From assembly GCA_025201375.1 (NCBI GenBank), contig JAIWZP010000024.1:1-64000 (forward strand): DNA of 64,000 nucleotides, given 5' to 3'. The translations under genes were made by a program, and so were the position numbers. The notes beneath the pieces are model-generated. The model had not been told where the DNA came from and did not search any database. It worked only from the letters and a program-made list of their open reading frames with translations. Positions within the stretch are counted from its first letter, which is position 1. The number at the start of each line of letters is the position of its first letter. Source of the DNA: Gongronella butleri (lineage: Eukaryota > Mucoromycota > Mucoromycetes > Mucorales > Cunninghamellaceae). This document shows, in pieces, positions 48,095-58,670 of this stretch.

Positions 48095-49715
48095 ACAGGA
48101 TGCTTGATGACTACTTTTTGCGCGCAAGGTTCGGATCCAGCTGTGGGGTAAATTTCAGGGCACATTGTATTGTACCAACGCAATCAAATCGCGGTTTGTA
48201 AAAAAGGGCGTTTTGTGAATGCCATTTAAGCGGGGATTTTTTGAAAACGCGTAGATTATTGTCACGCCCGTGTGCATCAGCATTGTGGCTCCTCAATCAA
48301 CTTGTTTTTGTCTCTGTGGCGCAGCCCAATGGTGAGTAATCGTCGATTAACGTGATTTTTACTAAATATCGCGTGTTCATGACATTTACTTGATTTCATC
48401 GGTCTGGGACTTTGTCAGCAACCAGGGACTAGCATGCGAATCAACACTGCCTAGTACACCAAGCTGATCCAATGCAGCATAAAACGAGTTTCATCAAAGA
48501 GAACGAAATTATTTCAACTTTCTGTAAGCCATGCCTTAATTTGATTTTCCAAGCTATTTAAAACCAGGTGCATTGTATCTCACGCGTTGCCAGCTGCAAT
48601 TTTGCCGCTTGCAGTCAGGCTGGAATATGGCATCCCGCGTAGTTGTATTAATCCAAACAGTAATAAAACAACCATTTTCCTTTTTTCGTGAGATTGCACA
48701 AACGAAATCTCTCAAAACCAAGACCAGTCAATAGAGCGCATTGCCTTACACAATTTATCTTCTTCAAGGAGAGTGCTGCAATGCCTGGGGAAAAAAACTG
48801 AAATGAAAAAATACCTTGTATTTCGTATAATCTGTGTTTTCCATCATAAGCCTGTCGTTCTCGGCATTGCTGCAAGCTACAAAATTGTAAAAGTTGTCGT
48901 GCTTTACGCGTACCTTGAGTTGCTGAGAAGGTTTGCCTTAAAGAAACGCCTGCAAAATGCTAATGACTCTAAAATAGGATCACACGCGTCTCTAATATTT
49001 TTCCAGGGCTCTTTAGCGCTTTGCCGACAGATGCAAAAATGTGCAAGCCAATGTGCTCTATCCATTGCACCTGGATTCGACAGGTTTGGTGAAGTGCAAG
49101 CTTATAAAAACGCGCTTTTGCGTATTTTATTTGGTTTGAGCTGGCACAACTCCCTTACATGTCATTTCACCGCTTTGCTGCAAGCAGCAAAAATGTAGCC
49201 CGCAATGCGCGCCGCACAGAATACTTAGTTTCAACTAGACGCGGCAATGCACTGGAAGAGAAAAATGCAAAAAGCTGAAATTATTTTACTTTTCTTGGAT
49301 TAGCTGGGCTTGTGCAGCGTTGAGGTACCTTTACACAAGCAGTAAAGTTGAATCGCGTCTAGGTCCCCAGCGATTGACAGAGTTCCGGGCCGATGGAATG
49401 AGCAAAATGTTGTGGACTCTCAAAATTTAGCGAAAATCAGGTTAATCGACAATTGCTCGCCATTGGGACGCGTCACCGCGACAAAACCAAGTTGATTTGG
49501 GTGCTCCGGAGCTGATGCACATGGGCATGGCTATATTTCATTGGTTTCCAAAAATCCCCCGCTTAAATGGCATTCACAAAAATTCTTTTTTTACAAACCG
49601 TGATTTGACCTCCTTGATACAATACAATGTGCCCTTAAATTCACACCATACCTGGTCCCTATACTTGCGCGCAAGAGCAGCCATTAAGCTTGGCTGTTCA
49701 CCAGGTACATGTTGT
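48095..49715. mobile_element. Hairpin (foldback-like) element, copy 2, non-coding
   Basis: The left arm has TTTTTGCGCGCAAGG, GGGCACATTGTATTGTAC and AATGCCATTTAAGCGGGG; the right arm ends with the complements of these in reverse order. The TIRs start near a TTGCGCGCAAG palindrome at both ends. The middle keeps weak inverted similarity. Same family as the copies at 23.2 and 54.1 kb. Confidence 0.7.
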
Positions 49716-49799
49716 TCCGTGTGGAAAAGTCGATTAATTGTTTTTTTTTGGTTGCTTTCCATTGGCTATACTATTATCAACAGGATTTTTACATTGATC

Positions 49800-51190
49800 T
49801 GAATATTACACGCCTCCTGGTTCAAATGAGCCCACTCATGGGTTGCTACGATCACTGGATAGCACGCAATGGCGATTTTCAAAATCCACAGATTTTCCAA
49901 GGGGTGCAGTCGAAGATTTTCAGGATGCAAACGTTAGAAACTCGGATCGCCATGTCATTCAACCACGTAGTGAAGCACTCCTTTTCAGAAATAGAGATGG
50001 AATAAAAACAGAGGGCCTATGGCCTAGTTTTGGCGATGAACGCGATTTACCAAGGTTTAGGACTTGTTTTCGACGCAAGGTGACCTCGATGAAAAATGGC
50101 CACAGCGCTGGCAAACGCGCGTCATCAGAAAGAGCACGACCAAATGCAACAATTTATATTGATGATCAGTGGAAAAAATGAATTCCAACAGATTGGGCGC
50201 ATTTCCAAAAGCGACGTGTTTTTGGGCCATTTTCGACGCGTCAAAAAGCGCGTTTTTCGTCGAGCTACAGGTTACGTATCTGCACCGACTTTATGACCCT
50301 GAGTCGTCTCTTGCTGCTGGATGCATCAGTGCAGCATTACAGTACGTTGGATCCAGCACCATTAGAGAGTGAAGAAAAATAGAATATCAGGCAATGCTCG
50401 CGAACGGGCCGATGGATCGCGCTCTATTTTGGTATTTTTCGTGGTTTCGCCATGCGGTGCACCATGTATGCAAGTTTGGCGTCATTTGAAGGACCAACTT
50501 TTTTAATTTTGGACTTGGGGCTCGTCACGGCCAAAACCTTGATTTGCGTGGGGTGTGTCAAATTATCGCCCAAGGACAGTTGATTTGATTGCCACTAGGT
50601 TTTTCTAGCGTTTGAACACGGTTGGCACTCAAATTGGCAGCTCTTGAATGTCATTTAGACGCGACACACGCAAATCAAGATTTTGGCCGTGACGAGCCCC
50701 AAATCCAAAATTAAAAAGTTGGTCCTTCAAATGACGCCAAACTTGCATACATGGTGCACCGCATGGCGAAACCACGAAAAATACCAAAATAGAGCGCGAT
50801 CCATCGGCCCGTTCGCGAGCATTGCCTGATATTCTATTTTTCTTCACTCTCTAATGGTGCTGGATCCAACGTACTGTAATGCTGCACTGATGCATCCAGC
50901 AGCAAGAGACGACTCAGGGTCATAAAGTCGGTGCAGATACGTAACCTGTAGCTCGACGAAAAACGCGCTTTTTGACGCGTCGAAAATGGCCCAAAAACAC
51001 GTCGCTTTTGGAAACGCGCCCATTCTGTAAGAATTCCTTTTTTCCACTGACCATCAGTATACATTGTTGCATTTGGTCGTGCTCTTTCTGATGATGCGCG
51101 TTTGCCGGCACGGCAGCCATTTTTTTTTCACCTTTGCCTTGCACAGAAAATATCGTCTAAAGCTTGTAAATCGCGGTCATCGCCAATTTT
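49800..51190. repeat. Long inverted repeat of two Rep-B copies, arms about 475 bp
   Basis: The stretch 50095-50560 and the complement of 50650-51130 are nearly identical, for example TGGATGCATCAGTGCAGCAT and GGCCATTTTCGACGCGTCAA in both. They are separated by about 90 bp. The left copy extends outward to about 49800 (AAGGGGTGCAGTCGA block). The right copy ends near 51190. Similarity between the arms is far higher than to the third copy at 53.2 kb, so this looks like a recent inverted duplication. Confidence 0.8.
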
Positions 51191-52215
51191 TATTATTCGG
51201 TGGGTGACCCACATGCCTCCGAGTCTGCCACGGCCACCAGGCAAACCTTTTCCAAAGTTGTGTGTGCAAATATGGGCATCACCATGAGTCATGCACCATG
51301 CACCATGCATGCATATGAGCGACGTGATGGCTCATCTAAGATCATGAACATGAGCCATGTAAGTGACATGGTGGTAGTGATCATGACGCGTGCTGTGTTC
51401 CAATCGCGTGACCACATGGTTTTTTTCTGGAGGCTTGATGACAAAAATTTATTTCACATTGTCTTAGCAAAAAGAAAGAGATCAATGGAACAGGAGCAGG
51501 AGAGACTCTTTCTAGAAGGGACATGGAATGGGGAGGAGAGGAGAGGAGAGGAGGGAGGTGAGCGGATGGAGGAGGGGAGTCAGGGGGTCGAGGAGGACAC
51601 AGGGAGAAGTGGACAGGTGTGCTTGAATCGGTGTTTGAATGTGTGCTCAGAGTGGGAGAAGATGCTGCTTGTATGTAATCCCATGATGGGCCATGATGGC
51701 GCTGAAGCTCAGGTGGCGATTCAGATCCCACTACTGTAGCGCCCCTCAATCACGCGCAAATCGCGTTTGAAAATTCAAAAGTGAGTTCAATGGTTGCCCG
51801 AGCAGCATGACATTTTGTGAGAGCAATGACACAAGGTCACTTCACTGAGTCGAGAATTTTTGTTGGTCAAGGATCTGCACTGCATGAACGCCGTTCCGGC
51901 AAATCACAAAAAATGCACGTAGCTGATCAAAATATCAACGTATTTCCTCGTAGCTATCATTGCTGGATTGCATCTAGGGGGTAAGCAATCTCCTATTTCT
52001 TGTAGAAAGAGATCCACAACGTGCATACTGTATGATAGATTCCCTGCTGGAACCAAAAAGTAGTCTCTTGCATGAGGCGTTTACATTTGTGATGATAAAC
52101 ACAATTCTTATTTTTCATGATTCCTAGATATTTAAGGTCGAGAACCCTTTTTTTTCTTTTCTTTTTTGATTACATTGCACCTCTTTGTCTTTTTGTTGAT
52201 CATTCCCTCCAAAAA

Positions 52216-52590
52216 ATGAAAATCAGTTTTTTATTTTCATTGATGTTGTTCCAACTCGTGAGTAGCACACCACTTGCTGTAAACAACCTACCCGTGCTTT
52301 GCAAAGGTGTTCCGGGTTCCAAAGTTGAATGTTCTGACCTGACTGGTGGATCTCACAAGGAAGCCATTTTTAAATGCTGCTATGAAAGTCTTGGTTTCCC
52401 TGGCGAACTGACTTTTACTGATGGCAAGGTGCGCGCTGCCTGTACGGCTCTCCTTGATCGCGGACCCAAGTTCCAAGCTTGCTTCGATGCTTTAAAGTTG
52501 CCTGCTCAAGATTATGAATGCCACACGGAAAAGTTTTGCTTCCCATTGGACATTGATCAAAGCACCTTACAAATTTACAACAAGCAATGA
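52216..52590 (+). CDS. Small secreted protein with 8 cysteines, 124 aa, single exon
   Basis: A signal peptide (MKISFLFSLMLFQLVSS) precedes a mature domain with eight cysteines, including one CC pair (FKCCYESLGF). Spacing is C-x9-C-x13-CC, with four more towards the end (KFCFPLD). It has no transmembrane segment and no basic sites. The cysteine pattern is not that of hydrophobins or CFEM proteins, and I do not recognise the family. It is intronless and isolated between repeats, like the other secreted protein at 32 kb. The Met before the signal peptide is the start; a TATTTAA-like element lies about 85 bp upstream. Confidence 0.75.
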   Translation: MKISFLFSLMLFQLVSSTPLAVNNLPVLCKGVPGSKVECSDLTGGSHKEAIFKCCYESLGFPGELTFTDGKVRAACTALLDRGPKFQACFDALKLPAQDYECHTEKFCFPLDIDQSTLQIYNKQ

Positions 52591-53214
52591 TGTATCATAC
52601 AGTTTTGCATGTTGAAAAAACTAGCCAGGTGGTGTCTATCATTTTTGGCTTGTGACGACGACAATACTTTCAGAACAACAACCTTTTTAGAAAAATAAAC
52701 ACACAATCAGCGTTTTACAATAGTCGCAGTTTTATTCGGGAGGCGGGATATCATACACCGTCCGGACAGGGCAATTCTGATCTAAGAGTAACCATTCGCA
52801 ATCATCACCAACGACAGCTCCTCTTCAAATATTGCGTACAACGCGTTTATGGCGTGGTCTGCCTTTTGAAAAATAGCCAAAACGGAGGAGGATCCACGCA
52901 CAGGGGCCTTTTTAATCGAAAATGACATGCTGGTGGTCGCCAAGCGCGCAATTGCGATGCTCAGCGACATTCATCCACGGCCGCATCGACATCATGGAGC
53001 AAGGTAAGAAATCTGTCAACATGACAAAGTTAGGCGTCACGCTCATGGATCCCGTCGTGCTCCTCATGCTGCAGATCGTGCTCATAATCAAAATGGCGCA
53101 GACCATATGCAATTACAAAGACGACAACGACGACTATTTTTACAGCCAATTTGTCGCAATCCGCAGCCTCTGTACGCGCGATTTTTTTTTTTTTTACCAA
53201 CTGCCCGACTTCCC

Positions 53215-54005
53215 GTCCATGGTCTTTGGCAGCTCTTGGACGTCATTTAGAGGGGACATAAGCAAATCAAAATTTTGGGCCGTGACGAGCCCCAGATCCA
53301 AAAAACTAGGCCATCCGAATGATGCCAAACTTGCACACAAGGGGCACCGCATAGCGAAACCACGAAAAAGACCAAAATAGAGCGCGATCCATCGACCCGC
53401 TCGCGAGCAATGTCTAATTTTCAAATTTTCTTCATTAGCAAATGGTGCCGGATTCAACTCGATGTAATGTTGCACTGATGCATCCAACAGCAAGAGACGA
53501 TTCAGGAACATAAAGTCGGTGCAGAAATGAAATTTGTACCTCGACGAAAAACGCGCTTTTTGACGCGTCGAAAATGGCCCAAAACACGTCGCTTTTGGAA
53601 ACGCGCCCATTCTGTTGGAATTCATTTTTTCCACTGATCATCAATATATAGTGCTGCAGTTGGTCGTGCTCTTTCTGATGATGTGCGTTTTCCGGCACGG
53701 CAGCCATTTTCCATTACCTTTGCCTTGTACAGAAATTAAGGCCTAAAGCTTTTGTAAACCGCGGTCAGCGCCAAAACTAGCCGATAGACCCCTGGGTTTT
53801 CATTTCGGTTTTATCGTTAAAAAGGGCTGCTCTACCATGTAATTGAGTGGCATAGCGATCCAAGGACTTGGTTTTCATGATTCGAAAATCCTCGACTGCA
53901 CCCCTTGCAAAATCCATGGTTATTGAAAATCGTTCTTTCTCGGCATCTAATGATCGCCGTGCCGTGAGGTGGGCTCAATTCGAACGGACAGATTGCTAGC
54001 TCTTG
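53215..54005 (-). repeat. Rep-B copy, about 790 bp
   Basis: The stretch runs from a CAGCTCTTGGACGTCATTTAG block to a CTAGCTCTTGATG block. It matches the right arm at 50627-51190 and then the outer part of the left copy at 49800-50095, so it may represent the full unit. Ends share an AGAGCT word in inverted orientation. No coding capacity. Confidence 0.65.
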
Positions 54006-54089
54006 ATGAACGCGCAAAAACCTTTGTTAATAGAGCAGGTACTGACAAACGATTATAATTCAAGTGCAGAAACCATTTTCAATATTAAA

Positions 54090-55250
54090 TAGCACCTGCT
54101 TGATGTACAGATGAGCTTGAGGGCTGCTTTTGTGCGCAAGGATCGGGTCCAGGTATGGTGTAAGATTCGGGGCACATTTTATTGCATCAATGCGGCCAAA
54201 TCACGGTTTGTAAAAAAGTACATTTTGTGAATGCCATTTAAGCGGGGGCTTTTTGAAAACGCGTGAAATATTGCCACGTTCGTGTGCATCGGCACCGTGG
54301 TTCCTCAATCCACGTGGTTTTGTCCCGGTGGCGCATCCCAATGGCGAGCAATCATCGGTTAACGTCGTTTTCACTAAATATCGCGTGTTCTCCACAATGA
54401 CGCTATTTGATCAGCTTTCAACTTTGTCATCCATACGGGACCTAATTGACATTCAACTTTGCTGCGGGTGGCAGGAGCTCCGATGAAGTCAAACTCTAGT
54501 AAATTCAAACAAAGCGAAATCATCCCGGTTTATTGGGTCTCGCTTGCTTTGTAGACGTGGTAGAGAGTCGCACAACGTTGCAAAAGTGTACAAAACGACG
54601 GAATCTACACATTGGCATTGGTTTCGCGAGGTTTGAATAGCAGCAATGCTCATGAAACCATTTTAAATTGTTATTTTATTTGCTACACTATTGCAACCAT
54701 TTTCCACGCCATTACACCGCTTTGCTGACAGCACCAAAATTGTTTCTAGCAACACAGAACACACGCCGCACCTGGTTTTAGATGGCTCAATAAATAAAAA
54801 TAACACGCACTATTTAAAATCCCTGAACGATTTTGGTTTTTTTGGATTAACTAGAGTTTTACTGCATTGGAACTCCTTGCCACCCGCAGCAGAAATGAAT
54901 GCCAATTCGGCCCCGTGTTGATGACAAAGTTGGAAGCTGATCAAATAGCAGCATTGTGGAGTACACGCGATATTCAGTGAAAATTACGTTAATCGATGAT
55001 TGCTCGCCATTGGGACACGCCACCGGGGCAAAACCACGTGGATTGAGGAACCACGGTGCTGATGCACACGGGCGTGGCAATATTTTACGCGTTTTTAAAA
55101 TGCCCCCGCTTAAATGGCATTCACAAAATGTCCTTTTTTACAAACCGTGATTTGGCTGCGTTGATGCAATAAAATGTGCCCCGAAACGCACACTACAACT
55201 GGACCCAGCATATGAGCACCAATCCCAAAAGAGTTTTTCAATATTAACCA
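54090..55250. mobile_element. Hairpin (foldback-like) element, copy 3, non-coding
   Basis: The shortest copy (about 1.15 kb). Arms carry TTTTGTGCGCAAGG, GGGCACATTTTATTGCAT and AATGCCATTTAAGCGGGG at left and their complements at right. The inner blocks CACCTGGTTT and ACACCGCTTTGC are kept from the long copies. Confidence 0.7.
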
Positions 55251-56693
55251 AGTACATGGCAATATTTGCCGGAAATGGTGTTTTTGGCGTACCTAGCATG
55301 TTTGATGGGCATTGTGGACGTTGTGGTGATCACCTGTATTCATCAAACATTCGATACACGACGTGGTACGCCCAATGAGTTTGTATTTACAACGACCTGC
55401 CTAGCGTGGAAGTTGCACAACCCGCAAAAGATTCTATTTTCGAGTTTTTCGTGGTTGACCTGGCCATCGCCACAAAAAAACATTTGTTTTGATCATTTGC
55501 AAGTCTAATGTGAGTATAAACAACGAAAGCCTGTTTGTGGCTGACGCGCCATTTAGCGCGTGATTCAATTCAACATGAAACGGGCTTGGACGGCCAGGGC
55601 TTCGTCACGCGATCTCACACGACTTGCCGCTGGCGCGTACATAGCTGAAGTAAACGCCTGCAGATACAATGGCATGTGAATCTAGAGTTCAATGCGGCGA
55701 GGGCGCAGTGGGATTCCTGATGCGCCTCGTTGTACGCATTCTTTTGGATAACCAGCAGCCGTTTTTTTGAGTAAAATAGTGACACACGTTGCTGCACAGA
55801 GGCGATTACAATGAAATTGACACGGGCGCGACGTATTTTCCCCCTTTTTTTACGATCCAGGGGCATGGCGTTGCCCAAAGACAAAGAGATTTTGCCGGCG
55901 ATTTGCATAAGAATGTGTGCGACCTTGCAAAGTTTACCAAAAACAAGCACTTGACCAGTCTCTTGGCATTATTTGTTGCCCAACATTGTCCTAGTGCGTG
56001 AGTTCCCTATTCCGGCACCACCACCGCGATCAGAAAAAAAAAAAAAAAAAAAAAGGCAGCGAGAACGAGTGAATTTCTTGTCAAATCATCAGTTGTGACA
56101 CCAAAAGCAACCTTAAAAAAGAGTGATCCGCATCGTGGGCGCTGGGTCTGCGCATCCATCTCCCAAGCCCACCTAAATTGCTTCTCATTTCATGCATCAA
56201 TTGATTACAAAAATGCAAGCTGAGACAAAAAATTTCAAAGAATGAAATATATTCGAACAAAAAGGAAGACGTGGCCCGTAAAAAAAAAAACGCAACAGGT
56301 TGTCATGACAACCTTTTTTTTTTGGTGACGACAAGCAATGCGATGGGGGCAGTGTTGCGCGATGGCGCCCAATCCCATCATTCGGCAAAACCAATGGAAT
56401 CAGGGATGAATACACAAAGGTGTGACAAAATTAAGGGCGACATGATCATCTTTTATTTATTCATTAGTTCAGCAAGCTTGCGATTTGAGCGATGGAGGAC
56501 AAGGAATCGATAAAAAGGAAAAAACGGAGCGAGGCAACATCCTCAAAAGAGGAGTGAGGGGGGGGGAAGGAGGATGCATGGGTTGAAAATTGTGTTTGTG
56601 TGTGTGTGTGTGCTTCAAACGGTGGGGGAGCAAAATGGAGGTCATGAGGTTTCATAAATAAATGCACAAAGCGGTAAAAAAAAAAAAAAAAGT

Positions 56694-58670
56694 CTACATG
56701 ATGGTGCAATCATCCTGGGAGCCCTTTTTCTTGCCGGGGCGGTCCATGGGTTTGCCTTGCAGTCGTTGGATGGCACGCTTGTCGCCATGCTGCGCGGCGC
56801 GCTTGTACCAGACCATGGCATCGTCCAGATTCTTGGAAACACCGATGCCGACCTCTGTAAAGTAGCCAACGGCATACTCGGCCTTTGGCAATTCCTTTTC
56901 TGCGGCGCGCTTGGCCCAAATGTAGGCCTCGAGGTCGGACTGCGGAAGCACATTGGGCGATCCGACGAGGTACCAGGCTGTGAGCGAGAAACAGGCCTCG
57001 CGGTGGCCTTGCTGGGCGGCAATGGTATAATAATGGATGGACAGCGCGGGATCCTGCTTGCACGCCAGCTTGCCGTACTCGTAGCACTCGCCCAGCTTGA
57101 ATGCCGACGGCGCGTAGCCAAGGTCGGCCGCCTGCGCGTACAGGCTGACCGCATAGTCGAAATCGACAAAGACGACATTGTCAATGCCGCGCTCATGCAA
57201 AAGCGCAAGCTCGTGAATCGCCTGCGGGTACTCGGCCGTCGCAGCTTCGGCCGCGCGCTTCAACCACTTGACGCCATCACGCGCGTTCTTGGAGATGCCC
57301 AATTCGCCATTGACCTCTGCAACGCCCAAGCGATACATCGCGCCAGGATGGTTCAACGTGGCTGCTTTTCTATAAAAAGGCAAAGTGGGAAAAAAAAATT
57401 AGGTGTGAGTATTTTTACACATTCAGGTGCCCGCCTTGACAACTCCATTGTGCTCTCTCCAAAAAGCACAAACACTTGTCTTTTTTGCCTCCTAAAAAAA
57501 AAAAAAACGTTCTCCCCCTTTCTTTTTGCATCTCGTCCGCCCCTTTGTTCCCCCCCTCCTTTTTTTGCAATGGGCTTCTCACCTATACAAGTTGACGGCT
57601 TTGGAGCTATCTTTTCTTGTGCCTAGACCATCTTCATAACACTTGGCAGATCTATTTTTAAATCAGATTAAAAAAAAAAGAAACGAAAAAGCCGTTTTCC
57701 ACCATTCAAAAAAGTATTTTTACCTGTAAGCGGCGTCGGCATGGTGATGCTTTGCGGCCTGGACAAAGAGGGGGAATGCCTTGTCGAATTCGTTTTTGCC
57801 CTTCTTGCTGAGCAAACCCGATGCATACAAGTTGCCGAGGTAGTATTGCGACTCGCCATGGCCGCGCGAGGCCAATTGCTTGAGAAGTTTCTCAGCCTCG
57901 GCCAGGTATTCCCAGCGCGTGGTATCGTCATCGACAACAGGCTTGGCCGCTTCAACCAAAAAGATGGCAAAGTCGCATTGGATCTCTGGATTTTTGGTCT
58001 TTTTGGCGTTTTCGCGGTACATGTTGATGGATTGTGTGTACGAGAGCAGCGACGCCTTGGCACCGGGTTTGAGATGCGAGTGGTCGAGCAATTGGTCATT
58101 GCCGAGCATCGACAGGTTAATGGAGCTTGCGCGCGTGCCTGGGGGCGATTGTGAATTGGTGGACGAGGAGCGCGGGCTGCCGCTGCTGTTTGTGTGGCGC
58201 GAATTGCTTGCGGCGAGCGACGAATTAGACTCATTGTAAGGGAACGATCGATAGGGCATCTGCTGCTGCGGTTGCTGATGCAGCATTGGTTGCTGCTGTG
58301 GCGCAAAAGACGCCTGGTATGGTTGCGGCGGCTGAACCTGGTGCACGGGCGGCGATGGCGACGTGCTGTGAAGGGGAGGCGGCGCCTGATAAGCTTGTTT
58401 GTGTTGCATTGGCGCGGGCGACGCGGACAAGACGCGTGGTGGGCCCTGCTGAGCGGGTATCCTCGCGTCTGGGGCCGTGCAGCCAGCCTCGGGCGGCGAC
58501 ACAGGCCGTGGCGGCGACGAAGCGGGAGGCGACGGTTGTGGATGCAAGGGCGCTTTGGCTGGCGTGGATGGTATGGGTGTCGACGGCACGCTATGCTTGG
58601 GTAAAGGGGGCGGCGGGCCTTGTTGCTTTGTCGGCAAAGGAGGCAGGGTTCTATCAGTCGTTTCCATCAT
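56694..58670 (-). CDS. Chitin synthase activator Skt5/Chs4-like, Sel1 repeats, CaaX, 563 aa
   Basis: Exons are 58670-57724, 57651-57583 and 57369-56694, 564 codons including stop. The first 200 residues are Pro/Gln/Ser-rich and disordered. From about 230, Sel1-like repeats follow (SQYYLGNLYASGL, AMYRLGVAEVNGELG, SAFKLGECYEYGKL, AEYAVGYFTEVGIGVSKN). The C-terminus CTIM is a CaaX prenylation box after KKKGS, as in yeast Skt5/Chs4. That protein activates chitin synthase at the plasma membrane and septum. Two adjacent Met codons begin the protein; the first is used here. Confidence 0.92.

Larger units (their letters stand above)
47744..52215. other. Repeat island, left part
   Basis: No gene is supported in 4.5 kb. 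It holds hairpin element copy 2 (48095-49715) and a long inverted repeat made of two Rep-B copies (49800-51190). The rest, 51200-52215, is unique-looking DNA with short frames, one of them G-rich and low complexity (51480-51730). Confidence 0.6.
52591..56693. other. Repeat island, right part
   Basis: It contains a Rep-B copy (53215-54005) and hairpin element copy 3 (54090-55250). Two minus-strand frames, 52785-52970 (62 codons) and 55615-55950 (111 codons), look mildly protein-like but match nothing I can name. The stretch 56000-56690 is A- and GT-rich with a TG microsatellite near 56590. Confidence 0.5.

Noticed and set aside
55615..55950. 111-codon minus frame as a Ty3/gypsy integrase zinc-finger relic (HQESH then Cys residues)
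   Set aside because: The Cys spacing does not fit the HHCC finger, and no reverse transcriptase, RNase H or LTR is visible nearby.
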